Shown here: in pieces, positions 1 to 7,218 of the stretch
Numbering within the stretch: position 1 is the first letter of the stretch
Layout: each line of letters begins with the position of its first letter
DNA from: Akkermansiaceae bacterium
GTDB taxonomy: Bacteria; Verrucomicrobiota; Verrucomicrobiia; Verrucomicrobiales; Akkermansiaceae
Direction of reading: 5' to 3'
DNA length: 35,129 nt
NCBI GenBank assembly: GCA_029253285.1
Contig: JAQWZU010000015.1
Span: forward strand, 1 to 35,129
Position numbers and translations under genes: made by a program
Notes under the pieces: model-generated
Database searches by the model: none
Seen by the model: only the letters and a program-made list of their open reading frames with translations
What the model was told of the DNA's origin: nothing

Positions 1-96
1 CGCTACTTTTTTGGAGGCCCCTTTTTTAGTGACGGCTTTCTTGCTCACCTTTTTGGCGGCAACTTTCTTGGTGATGGATTTCTTCTTCGCAGCCAT
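1..96 (-). CDS. Lysine/alanine-rich basic protein, N-terminal part
   Basis: An open frame starts with ATG at 96 and runs off the window edge after 32 codons. It is almost entirely Lys, Ala, Val, Ser and Thr, beginning MAAKKKSITKKVAAKK. Such repeats are typical of bacterial histone H1-like or Alba-like DNA-binding tails and of lysine-rich extensions on ribosomal or nucleoid proteins. No folded domain is visible, so the identity of the full protein is unknown. It is the last gene seen on the minus strand after the YjbQ-family gene, 88 bp away, and may have its own promoter. DNA binding or nucleoid compaction is inferred only from composition. Confidence 0.6.
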   Translation of the reverse strand, partial: MAAKKKSITKKVAAKKVSKKAVTKKGASKKVA

Positions 97-184
97 GTTC
101 TTGGTCGGCGATCAATGTCGCCGAGCGCCCCTGTAGCAGGTCGCCGGCCAAGTCAAATAGTTTCGCGACTGACCCCTATGAATC

Positions 185-604
185 TCAATCCCCTTGCACC
201 ATGACCACGACACTTCGTTGATGCGGATGATCTCGATGCTCGAAGAGAAAGATCCCCTGCCAGGTCCCCAGAGCCATCCGGCCATCGATAACAGGAACGA
301 CCTCGCTACATCCACTCAGCACCATACGAATGTGGGATGGCATGTCATCCGGACCTTCGTAGGTGTGAATGAAATAAGGCGTATCTTCCGGAACAAGGTG
401 ATCAAAGAACGCATGAAGATCCGTGCGGGCACTGGCGTCAGCATTTTCCATAATCACCAGACTGGCGCTGGTGTGCTGCACGAAGACCGTGACGGTGCCT
501 GTTTGGATTCCCGACTCCGAAACCACCTCGGAAATCTGCCGCGTGATCTCATAAGTCCCCTTGCCCGATGAACGGAGCGAAAAGCTGGCTGGATAAGTCG
601 CCAT
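185..604 (-). CDS. YjbQ family protein (UPF0047)
   Basis: This 139-aa protein has the full length of the UPF0047/YjbQ family. Two family signatures are clear: a QHTSASLVIMENAD stretch near residue 43, and a C-terminal segment with MALGTWQGIFLFEHRD, where conserved His and Glu residues line a putative metal site. Family members have been reported to have weak thiamine-phosphate synthase activity in E. coli, but the physiological role is unsettled. The protein should be cytoplasmic; there is no signal peptide. The start lies 11 bp after the stop of the PDZ protein gene, so it is probably the distal gene of the sigma-factor operon, although its function gives no obvious link to it. Confidence 0.9.
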   Translation of the reverse strand: MATYPASFSLRSSGKGTYEITRQISEVVSESGIQTGTVTVFVQHTSASLVIMENADASARTDLHAFFDHLVPEDTPYFIHTYEGPDDMPSHIRMVLSGCSEVVPVIDGRMALGTWQGIFLFEHRDHPHQRSVVVMVQGD

Positions 605-615
605 CGATCGATCAA

Positions 616-1497
616 TTATTTCTTCTCGACCGAGGACCCGGGATAGAGAGCCGGTATCACCTTCATCGTCTTCACTTCCAATCCACGGAGAATCTTAAAT
701 TCGACCTCCTGTTTGGGAATTAGGTAATAGAAGGCATTGATCGCGGAGGAATAATCAGACACCTCCCAATCGCCAACCTGAAGGAGGACATCCCCATTCT
801 GGAACCCAAACTTCTTGGCCGGCGAGTCCGGACGAATGCCCTCCACAAATGCCACGGTGTTCCTGACATCAAGGTGAAGACCCATCCAGCTGTGACCGAT
901 TGATTTTGAAACCTTGTAGTTGGCGAGATTGCGAAGAACGGCATCCGCAGGAATCGCGAAGGTCCCCTTACCCAAATCGTTGGTCGCCTGATGACAAATC
1001 GCCACGACCTCGCCCTGATCATTTTGGAGAGGATGACCTGGAATCGGATTAGTGGAATGATTGACCCGCAAAAATGTCAGCGGCAGTTGTTGATCACTAA
1101 AAGTCGCTCCCCATCCGACGACGGCGCTGGTGACTGTTTCTCCGTTCTTGCTCGGGAGATTTTTCAGACTGTCTCCGCCCTTGAGATTCCGACCGCTTGC
1201 GAAACTGACCGGCTTTGCGCCCTTGGGTCCACGAAGCAGGGTCATCCGCGATTTAGGATCCTGAGCAAGTAATTCGTAGAATTTTCCGTCGCACTGCCCC
1301 TTCGAAACATCCGCTCCCACAACTCCAATGGTGACATACAAACCATCGGCATCAACCGGGACGAGCTCTGCTCGATGAAATTTCCCCTTAACCGACGAGG
1401 GAAACTGAATTTCCTCCCCCGCGATCAGTGAAGGCAAGCAGGAAAAAGAAAACGCGCCGATGCTGAAGCAAGCGCGCTGGAAAAGTTGGTTCAACAT
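616..1497 (-). CDS. Secreted HtrA-like PDZ protein, catalytic serine absent
   Basis: The ATG at 1497 is preferred over an upstream in-frame ATG at 1626 because it begins a hydrophobic signal peptide (MLNQLFQRACFSIGAF...) and avoids overlap with the preceding gene. The 293-aa product has a chymotrypsin-like region (about residues 30-190) followed by a PDZ domain (about 200-285, with GIRPDSPAKKFGFQNGDVLL). Where HtrA proteases have GNSGGPL, this protein has PIPGHPL followed by QNDQGEVVAI, so the nucleophilic serine is replaced by proline; no TNxHV histidine motif is seen either. It is therefore probably a non-proteolytic binding or sensor protein of the periplasm. The gene begins 10 bp after the anti-sigma-like gene and is likely cotranscribed with the ECF sigma factor. 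No strong Shine-Dalgarno sequence is visible. Confidence 0.8.
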   Translation of the reverse strand: MLNQLFQRACFSIGAFSFSCLPSLIAGEEIQFPSSVKGKFHRAELVPVDADGLYVTIGVVGADVSKGQCDGKFYELLAQDPKSRMTLLRGPKGAKPVSFASGRNLKGGDSLKNLPSKNGETVTSAVVGWGATFSDQQLPLTFLRVNHSTNPIPGHPLQNDQGEVVAICHQATNDLGKGTFAIPADAVLRNLANYKVSKSIGHSWMGLHLDVRNTVAFVEGIRPDSPAKKFGFQNGDVLLQVGDWEVSDYSSAINAFYYLIPKQEVEFKILRGLEVKTMKVIPALYPGSSVEKK

Positions 1498-1507
1498 AGG
1501 GACATTC

Positions 1508-1903
1508 TTAAAATTCCCGGAGCGTTGTCGAGCCGGATCCGGAATTCTCAATTTTGGGGAAATCAACCGTTGGCAGCGGGGTTCCCTTATTCGGCTGATA
1601 GCTTGCCGGCTGCATATTGGGATCATCCATTTTGGTCGGATTTCCGATTGGCCACATGAAAACAGCAGCCATCACTCCGGCGTATGCCGCACCTGCTCCT
1701 GCGACCCATTTGACAGCCCCCTGTTCACGATACCAGGTTGCCACTCGATCTTTGAACAATCCAAAAGATGATTGCTTTAGGAGTTCTCCACGCTGTCGGG
1801 TTTGAAATTCTTCGAGAAAATTCTCAAAATATTCTTCGGGCGGAGATTCATGTCGCTTGAGGCGAATGAGCTTTTGAACGTCTTCTTCTTGGGATTGATT
1901 CAT
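1508..1903 (-). CDS. Anti-sigma-like single-TM protein
   Basis: This 131-aa protein starts 16 bp downstream of the sigma factor gene. It has a charged cytoplasmic N-terminus of about 63 residues, including LKRHESPPEEYFENFLEEFQ, then one transmembrane helix (about residues 64-86, VKWVAGAGAAYAG onward), then a Pro/Asn/Ser-rich outer tail of about 45 residues. The layout (cytoplasmic arm, one TM, periplasmic tail) and the position directly behind an ECF sigma gene fit a membrane-bound anti-sigma factor. It lacks the zinc-binding HxxxCxxC motif of classical anti-sigma factors, so the assignment rests on position and topology. Proteins with a similar RLKRxExPPxxYFExF segment next to sigma genes are known to me from this phylum. 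The role is inferred. Confidence 0.7.
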   Translation of the reverse strand: MNQSQEEDVQKLIRLKRHESPPEEYFENFLEEFQTRQRGELLKQSSFGLFKDRVATWYREQGAVKWVAGAGAAYAGVMAAVFMWPIGNPTKMDDPNMQPASYQPNKGTPLPTVDFPKIENSGSGSTTLREF

Positions 1904-1919
1904 CTAACAGGGGCTGGGA

Positions 1920-2507
1920 TTAACGGAGGAATTCCTCCAAATGCCCTCGTAATTGTTGGTGGGCATAAAAGAGTCGCGAGCGCACGGTTCCTTCTGAAAC
2001 CGAAAGAATTTGGCTAATCTCGGCATGCGGAAGTCCTTGAATATCAAACATGGCAACCACGGCTCTATGGTCATCAGACAGCGCTTGCATCGATTCGTTC
2101 AATTTTTTTTGAAGTTCATTAACATCGCTTTGGTGTCGGGGGTTGGATGCATGCCCGATGTCCACCATGGCCTCGTCATTCTGAATCCCCGAATCCACGT
2201 CATCCAGGCTCCAGGTGGCGCGACGTTTACGCTTTTTCAGGAAATTGAGCGTCATATTCGTCCCGATGGCATAAATCCAGGTATAGAAGCTCGATTTCCC
2301 CCGGAATCGCTTCAAGGAACGATAGGCCTTCGCGAAAATATCCTGCATCAGATCGTTGGTGTCCTCTTTGTGCGAAGTCATGTGATAAACCAGCCCATAA
2401 AGACGCGGACTATATTTCACGACCAGCTCGTCGAAGGCCCGCGTGTCTCCATCCTGCGCCAAGCGGACGAGTTCTTCATCGGATTCGGAGGCGGAGATGG
2501 AAGACAT
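1920..2507 (-). CDS. ECF RNA polymerase sigma factor
   Basis: The product is a sigma-70 family ECF sigma factor of 195 aa from the ATG at 2507; an in-frame ATG at 2540 would add 11 residues lacking homology character. Region 2 (about residues 15-90) contains DELVVKYSPRLYGLVYHM and the -10-recognising FYTWIYAIGTNMTLNFLKKR. Region 4 (about 135-190) ends with the helix-turn-helix ISQILSVSEGTVRSRLFYAH. Region 3 is missing, as expected for ECF factors. It heads a minus-strand run with the anti-sigma-like and PDZ genes, reminiscent of RpoE-RseA-DegP envelope-stress modules. The 68-bp gap to folB could hold its promoter, but I cannot identify a convincing -35/-10 pair. Confidence 0.92.
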   Translation of the reverse strand: MSSISASESDEELVRLAQDGDTRAFDELVVKYSPRLYGLVYHMTSHKEDTNDLMQDIFAKAYRSLKRFRGKSSFYTWIYAIGTNMTLNFLKKRKRRATWSLDDVDSGIQNDEAMVDIGHASNPRHQSDVNELQKKLNESMQALSDDHRAVVAMFDIQGLPHAEISQILSVSEGTVRSRLFYAHQQLRGHLEEFLR

Positions 2508-2575
2508 GTGACAGGTGCATTGACCGGAAATCCGTGCCAAAAGCTAATATAAGGACAGACCATGTCCGATGTCGT

Positions 2576-2932
2576 TCAAATTCTTTCGCCACGTTTTCGT
2601 TCGATAACCACTCCGACCCAGTCGGTCTCGGGCAAAATGAACTTTTCCAGCTCAACCCGGATGGCATTGACTGGAAATTCAGCGAGAACATACCTTGCAA
2701 TTTCCTGGGCCAAAGTCTCGATCAATTGTCGCTCTCCACTCCCGACGAGCTCGCGAACCTGATCAGAGACCGCCTTGTAATCCACGGTCAGCCCAATTTC
2801 GTCATCAGTGGGAAAATCCGCAACATCCAAGGTGAGGTGAGCGAGAAGATTCTGGGGCTCGGCCCGCTCCTCCGCCGGCACTCCGACCTGACAGCGCAGT
2901 TGCAATCCCCGAATGATGATTTGGTCAGCCAT
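2576..2932 (-). CDS. folB: Dihydroneopterin aldolase
   Basis: FolB converts 7,8-dihydroneopterin to 6-hydroxymethyl-7,8-dihydropterin and glycolaldehyde in folate synthesis. The 118-aa length is usual for the family. Recognisable segments are the N-terminal IIIRGLQLRCQVGVPAEER with the conserved Glu region, the LTVDYKAVSDQVRELV segment, the ERQLIETLAQEIA helix, and VELEKFILPETDWVGVVIER with the conserved lysine. It is cytoplasmic. It lies 68 bp upstream of the sigma factor gene on the same strand; no other folate gene is in the window, so it appears to be a scattered housekeeping gene. Its promoter would have to lie in or beyond the DUF1501 remnant. Confidence 0.93.
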   Translation of the reverse strand: MADQIIIRGLQLRCQVGVPAEERAEPQNLLAHLTLDVADFPTDDEIGLTVDYKAVSDQVRELVGSGERQLIETLAQEIARYVLAEFPVNAIRVELEKFILPETDWVGVVIERKRGERI

Positions 2933-2977
2933 GGGCCGACTCTAGGTCCTGTGGAGACGATGGTCAACGAGTTCGAA

Positions 2978-3214
2978 TCAGGCCAGCACTCCTGTGACGA
3001 CCTTGCCATGCACATCGGTCAGCCTGAACTGCCGCCCTTGATAACGGAAGGTTAGCCTCTCATGATCGATGCTCAGGAGATGGAGGATGGTTGCATTGAA
3101 ATCATGCACGTGAACCGGGTCCTTTCCGATCCCATCGCCAAGTTCATCAGTCTCACCATGGAATTGCCTCGTATGCAAGAAAGATGGATCTTCCATTACC
3201 CGCAGAAGGAGCAA
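2978..3214 (-). pseudogene. C-terminal fragment of a DUF1501 protein
   Basis: About 60 residues (roughly 2978-3160) match the C-terminus of DUF1501 proteins, the secreted sulfatase-related family common in Planctomycetes and Verrucomicrobia. The diagnostic stretch is [16 protein letters not shown], followed by [21 protein letters not shown], and it ends in a normal stop. A complete DUF1501 protein is around 400-480 aa; the upstream part is missing here and the frame runs into the divergent sulfatase 5' region. I read it as the stump left by a deletion, not a functional small gene. It sits between folB and an intact sulfatase, and DUF1501 genes are often neighbours of sulfatases and PSD-domain genes in these phyla. 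Confidence 0.75.
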
Positions 3215-3240
3215 GACTTCGCTCCGAATCCGACCCTATC

Positions 3241-4797
3241 ATGAAAAAGAATGACCTTCGTATTTTCAAAGCTGCTTTGGCGACAGCCGCCATGCTACTG
3301 ACGACCAATGCCTCGGCAAGCAAACCGAACATCGTGGTCATCGTCGCTGACGATCTGGGCTACGCCGATTTGAGCTTCCTCCCTCAGTCGCCGAAAGATG
3401 TCAGCACGCCGGGGATTGATCGAATTGCCAAGCTCGGCACCTATTTCTCGAACGCCTATGCCACCGCACCAATTTGCTCGCCCTCCCGAGCCGGACTGAT
3501 CACGGGACGCTACCAACAGCGTTGGGGGAATTTCTGGTATGGTCAGGGCGGACTGCCTCTCTCCGAGTTCACCATCCCTCAGGCTCTCAAAAAGCAAGGC
3601 TACTTCACCCAGAAAATCGGCAAGACCCACCTCAATGGCGGCGAAGCGCAACATCCGCTCGACCACGGCTTCGATGAGTTCCTTGGATTCATCCACCACA
3701 CTTGGGATTACATCCGCCTCTCACAAAAGGATCTCGATGCCTACCGCGAACGGACTGGTAAAGGAAAGAAACTGGGAATCCTCAACGTCGGCCCGCTGCA
3801 ACGCAATCGCGGAGAAAAGGTTTCATACGAAGACGACGCATTCACCACTGAGATTTTCACCAGCGAGGCAATCAAAACCATCCGCGAAAAATCGGCGGCG
3901 AAGACGCCATTTTTCATCCAACTGGAATACAACGCGGTCCACATGCCAACCTACGTTACCGATCCCAAATACGCCAAGAAAGCTGGCTACGAGCAGCCAA
4001 AGTGGGATCGTAAGGCCGGGCAATGGAAGTTCCCCTTCTGGGAACCCAAAGAAATGTCATGGGGCGAGTGGCACAAGAAATGGGGTCACCTTGGCGAAGT
4101 CGATCCTCTCGGACGTAAACGATATTTGGCCAACCTCATGGCTCTCGATGATGGGATCTCAAAGTTGCTAGACAGCCTGGAAGATTCCGATCAGTTGAAT
4201 AACACCATCCTGATCTTCCTCTCCGACAACGGCGGAACGATCAACACCTACTCCAACAATGCTCCCCTACGGGGCTACAAATACATGTTTGGCGAAGGTG
4301 GGATCCGCGTCCCGCTCATCGTGGCCTGGCCAGGAAAAATCCCGGGCGGAATGAGCAACAGCAGTCTCGCCTCGGCAATGGATATCTTCCCGACATTACT
4401 TGAGCTTGTAGACTCCGAAAGACCGGAGAATCTTGATGGCGAGAGTCTCGTTCCCTGGCTCAAAAACAAGGAAACCAGTGACGTGCACGACCACCTCTGC
4501 TGGAGCGACGGGCGCGGCACCAGTGTCATTCGCAAGGGCCCTTGGAAACTGATTACCTCAAAGGGCTGGGAGCACAGTAACTTCCAACTCGACGAACAAG
4601 GCATCGCCAAACCAGCATCCGATTCCAAGTATCCGGACGGCACGGTCTTATTCAATCTCAAGCAAGACATCGGTGAAACGACCGACGTCTCCGACAAGCA
4701 TCCCGAGATCGTCAAAGAACTCTCCGGCCTCTACCATCAATGGCGCTCAAAAATGAAATCCAAAGGTAAAAAAGGCAAAGGCAAGAACTCCAAGTAG
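3241..4797 (+). CDS. Secreted sulfatase (formylglycine-dependent)
   Basis: This 518-aa type I sulfatase hydrolyses sulfate esters, probably of an algal or other sulfated polysaccharide; the substrate is not predictable. The ATG at 3241 is chosen because it starts a signal peptide (MKKNDLRIFKAALATAAMLL, cleavage near ASA). The metal-binding VADDLGYADLS (residues 35-45) and the modification motif C79-S-P-S-R83, in which Cys becomes formylglycine, are intact, and a later LSDNGG segment carries further metal ligands. The C-terminus is lysine-rich (KSKGKKGKGK). An anaerobic-type or FGE maturase must be encoded elsewhere. Flanking genes are fragments of a DUF1501 protein and of a possible second sulfatase, so this looks like the survivor of a larger locus. 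Confidence 0.93.
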   Translation: MKKNDLRIFKAALATAAMLLTTNASASKPNIVVIVADDLGYADLSFLPQSPKDVSTPGIDRIAKLGTYFSNAYATAPICSPSRAGLITGRYQQRWGNFWYGQGGLPLSEFTIPQALKKQGYFTQKIGKTHLNGGEAQHPLDHGFDEFLGFIHHTWDYIRLSQKDLDAYRERTGKGKKLGILNVGPLQRNRGEKVSYEDDAFTTEIFTSEAIKTIREKSAAKTPFFIQLEYNAVHMPTYVTDPKYAKKAGYEQPKWDRKAGQWKFPFWEPKEMSWGEWHKKWGHLGEVDPLGRKRYLANLMALDDGISKLLDSLEDSDQLNNTILIFLSDNGGTINTYSNNAPLRGYKYMFGEGGIRVPLIVAWPGKIPGGMSNSSLASAMDIFPTLLELVDSERPENLDGESLVPWLKNKETSDVHDHLCWSDGRGTSVIRKGPWKLITSKGWEHSNFQLDEQGIAKPASDSKYPDGTVLFNLKQDIGETTDVSDKHPEIVKELSGLYHQWRSKMKSKGKKGKGKNSK

Positions 4798-4808
4798 CCC
4801 TTCTACTT
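4792..4808. terminator. Weak hairpin over two convergent stop codons
   Basis: A 6-bp perfect inverted repeat, AAGTAG and CTACTT with a CCCTT loop, spans the stop codon of the sulfatase (4795-4797) and the stop of the opposing frame (4803-4805). A T-rich tract follows on the plus strand. The stem is short and AT-rich, so termination is only a suggestion; the symmetry may simply arise from two convergent reading frames with similar ends. Confidence 0.3.
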
Positions 4809-5063
4809 CACCTTTTTCTTTTTCGTTTTCCTGGCCTTTGTCTTCCCTGCACCAAGGTAACCCTGCATGCGGCTCACGTAGTTCTGGTGACTCAACTCAC
4901 ATGCCTTCATCGCCTTCATGTAGGGTGCCTTACCGTCTCCAATCCAGTTGACGTCGTCGTCCCCACGAGTGAGCCAGAGAATATTGGGACGCCCTGCCGC
5001 AAAACAGAGCAATAACGCCAGTGACAACTTATGCTGAACCCTCGAGCCATTCCCTAAAATCAC
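4803..5063 (-). pseudogene. Possible remnant of a second sulfatase
   Basis: The frame codes for a hydrophobic signal-peptide-like segment (LSLALLLCFAAG) followed by RPNILWLTRGDDDVNWIG, which resembles the first metal-binding strand of sulfatases (RPNILWLTxEDxxxxxLG). Only about 50 residues follow, ending in a lysine-rich tail (KTKARKTKKKK). The sole ATG at 5063 lies inside the 3' end of the HAD gene, giving a 35-bp overlap, and the signal peptide is not directly preceded by a start codon. I interpret this as a sulfatase gene with a large internal deletion, fused to its own or another C-terminus. An unrelated short secreted protein remains possible. Confidence 0.4.
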
Positions 5064-5658
5064 TCAAATGATCGAAGAGATGGGTCGGATCATTCGCGGT
5101 CAAGCGATCCACCGGATCATAGCCGGTGGCAACAGCCACGGAATCCACCCCACCGTGTTTTGCGGTTTGCAGATCATGAGCCATATCCCCCACGAACGCT
5201 GTCGTTGATCTGTCAAGTTGATGAGTGTCCAGGATCTCGCCAATACGGTCCCGCTTGTCGATCACTCCCGCGTAGATCGATTCAAAATGTCCCGCGAGCC
5301 CGAACCCGCCGAGTTGCTTGTAAAAAATCCCCCGATCCATACTCGAGAGAATGAAACAACGAATCTCTCTCTCCTGACACCATTCGAGCATTTCACGAGC
5401 GTGAGGCAAAACCGTGACGCCCTCTGGTGATTCGCTAAAAGCGGAGCGAAAAGTATCCTCCAAATCTGCAATCGGAACGCCGGGAAGGACATCCTCATAA
5501 AATTCCGGATACGGCAGACGAAAACGGCGACGAAATTCCTCTCTCCCCATCGGGGCGACCCCGAACTTTTCCAGCACCGCATTGGTGGCATACAAGGTCG
5601 GCGGAAGATCATCCACCAAGGTCCCGGACCAGTCCCAAAGAAACGAACGGTATTTCAT
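5029..5658 (-). CDS. HAD family hydrolase
   Basis: This 209-aa cytoplasmic protein is a haloacid-dehalogenase-like phosphatase of the phosphoglycolate phosphatase type. Motif I is DWSGTLVDD (nucleophile Asp9; the usual second Asp is replaced by Ser11, a variant known in the superfamily), followed by a helical cap domain (about 20-85), motif II ILSSMD, and motif IV AFVGDMAHDLQTA. The substrate cannot be inferred from sequence. The gene starts 2 bp after the stop of the DUF721 gene, so the two are translationally coupled. The second motif-I position differs from phosphatases with DxDxT and could affect general acid/base catalysis. Confidence 0.87.
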   Translation of the reverse strand: MKYRSFLWDWSGTLVDDLPPTLYATNAVLEKFGVAPMGREEFRRRFRLPYPEFYEDVLPGVPIADLEDTFRSAFSESPEGVTVLPHAREMLEWCQEREIRCFILSSMDRGIFYKQLGGFGLAGHFESIYAGVIDKRDRIGEILDTHQLDRSTTAFVGDMAHDLQTAKHGGVDSVAVATGYDPVDRLTANDPTHLFDHLSDFREWLEGSA

Positions 5659-5660
5659 CC

Positions 5661-6050
5661 TTATCCAATAGTCAGGCGGAGTGACTTGATATTGTCCTCG
5701 CCCAATTCAGCCTGTAATTTGCGAAGCAGCCCCGGCTTGAGCTGTTCCAGATGGTAACGCATTGAGGGCTGCAGCACCTTCAGAGTGAGACAACCCTTGC
5801 GGAGACTGGTTGGTTCGGTCTGCTTGGCGACCAACTCTCCGGCCAAGCTCCGCCAAGTGGCTTTGACCTCCTCCTCATCGAGTCCCCCCCGAATCCCAAT
5901 TGATTCGAGAATGGCCTCAATATGATCTGACGCCGGACTGATATTTTTACCAAGATCCAGCGGCCTGGGCGCACCGACCCACTCACGCGTTACCTGCGCC
6001 CTCATGCTGCGACGACCACGCTCTTTCTTGGAGCCCGGTTTGCGTCGCAT
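5661..6050 (-). CDS. DUF721/DciA-like protein
   Basis: The 129-aa product starts at the ATG at 6050 (MRRKPGSKKERGRRS), a basic N-terminus; an upstream ATG at 6107 would overlap the ferredoxin gene and adds an unlikely Arg-rich stretch. The C-terminal 90 residues fit the DUF721 family, with the WRSLAGELVAKQTEP segment, a LTLKVLQPSMRYHLEQLKPGLL core and a final beta strand. DciA proteins of this family help load replicative helicase DnaB in bacteria lacking DnaC/DnaI. The assignment to that role is by family only. It sits between a ferredoxin gene (20-bp gap) and a HAD gene on the same strand. Confidence 0.8.
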   Translation of the reverse strand: MRRKPGSKKERGRRSMRAQVTREWVGAPRPLDLGKNISPASDHIEAILESIGIRGGLDEEEVKATWRSLAGELVAKQTEPTSLRKGCLTLKVLQPSMRYHLEQLKPGLLRKLQAELGEDNIKSLRLTIG

Positions 6051-6070
6051 TATTTCATAAGGGGCTAAAT

Positions 6071-6304
6071 TTACTCTCCGTCGTCGCCAATCGCCTCGAC
6101 AGGACAACCTTCCATGGCCTCCACGCAGTGCTCTTCCTCTTCAGGCGTCTCAGGTTGCTTGAAGAGATATGAGTAGCCTTCGTCATCGGAACGCTGGAAA
6201 TTCTTAGGAGCAGTCTCACGACAGAGATCACAGTCGATACACTGGGAATCGACATAATACTTACCGCCTACGTTTTCGGGATTTTTATCTTCGAGGTCAG
6301 CCAT
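6071..6304 (-). CDS. Ferredoxin, single [4Fe-4S] type
   Basis: This 77-aa acidic protein starts at ATG 6304 (MADLEDKNPENVGGKYYVD). The cysteine pattern C-IDC-DLC followed by about 40 residues and CVEAMEGCPVEAI supplies the three clustered cysteines and the distal CP cysteine of a monocluster ferredoxin, with one extra cysteine in the second segment. It is a small cytoplasmic electron carrier; the partner enzyme is unknown. An in-frame ATG at 6340 would add 12 residues, but the chosen start matches the usual family N-terminus. It is divergent from the plus-strand operon with hemQ; the 119-bp gap between them must hold promoters for both directions. Confidence 0.9.
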   Translation of the reverse strand: MADLEDKNPENVGGKYYVDSQCIDCDLCRETAPKNFQRSDDEGYSYLFKQPETPEEEEHCVEAMEGCPVEAIGDDGE

Positions 6305-6423
6305 GGCTTTGTGCGGAGTTCTTTCGCCCAGCCGACTCAAAGATGCAATCTCTTTTTCCGCCCCGATTCGCTCTTTTCAAGTGGCCTCCCACCCTGTTAG
6401 CTACCCCCAATCACTCATCAGCC

Positions 6424-7215
6424 ATGAATAACAACAATTCTTCAGAGGATTTCTGGGATCTCGACGACGACGATCTTGACCTCGATCCCCCCTCTCCCGA
6501 AGAGGAACCGCCCCCGCTTCCGACCCCTGAGCCTGTCGAGCAAGCAGCCCCGGAGCCTGCCGCCGCCTCACCAGAGCCCGTTCCCACACCGGCAGCCCCG
6601 GCTGAGAAACGGGTAAAAAAGAAGGAAAAAAGTAAAGTATCCAAACTTTCGATCATCGAAAAGATCTCCCTCCTCATCGTAATCACCTTTCTCGGCGGAG
6701 TAGCCGCCTGGGGTGTCTCACTCTACTACAAGCATGCGCCGGAGGGCGAATTGATCACCTTTGACACCGACTTTCCAATTCAGGGGGATTCCGTCACGGT
6801 GTCCGAAGTCGAAACCTGGTGGCGATCGCCGGTGCGCGAAGGAGACGACGCTGACCGCGGGGTCCGCCTATCGATCAACCTCATCCCCTGTGCACGAATT
6901 AAGATAGAGGATACCAAAGACGCCCTCCTCTGGGTTACTTTCCGCAATGGCGACAAAGACATGATCGGGGACCCCATCAACCTGGCGATCTCAGATGGCA
7001 AATTCATTGAATCGGGATCAGAGGAAATTGAGATCCATTCCACTTCCGGGTTCGTAAACGCTTCAAGAATCAACGCCTATACCAATGGCGACATCGCCCC
7101 CTGGTCTGTCGTCGTGATAGAAGCGAACGCTGACGAAGAATTCAGCAGTAAATCCGATCCTTTCTTAAAAGTCCGTATCGAGGCGAAAGTTCCCGAAGAA
7201 AACGAAGTAGATTAA
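6424..7215 (+). CDS. Acidic, proline-rich single-TM protein
   Basis: I do not recognise this 263-aa protein. The start at 6424 (MNNNNSSEDFWDLDDDD) is preferred to the in-frame ATG at 6343. Residues 1-60 are very acidic then Pro/Glu/Ala-rich, 61-75 are strongly basic (EKRVKKKEKSK), and 81-102 form one transmembrane helix (ISLLIVITFLGGVAAWGVSLYY). The remaining 160 residues should lie outside the cytoplasm and look beta-rich; no catalytic motif is evident. It is the first gene of a tight trio with hemQ (3-bp gap) and a lipoprotein. The charge order suggests N-in topology. A scaffold or sensor role is possible but nothing in the sequence proves it. Confidence 0.75.
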   Translation: MNNNNSSEDFWDLDDDDLDLDPPSPEEEPPPLPTPEPVEQAAPEPAAASPEPVPTPAAPAEKRVKKKEKSKVSKLSIIEKISLLIVITFLGGVAAWGVSLYYKHAPEGELITFDTDFPIQGDSVTVSEVETWWRSPVREGDDADRGVRLSINLIPCARIKIEDTKDALLWVTFRNGDKDMIGDPINLAISDGKFIESGSEEIEIHSTSGFVNASRINAYTNGDIAPWSVVVIEANADEEFSSKSDPFLKVRIEAKVPEENEVD

Positions 7216-7218
7216 CCC

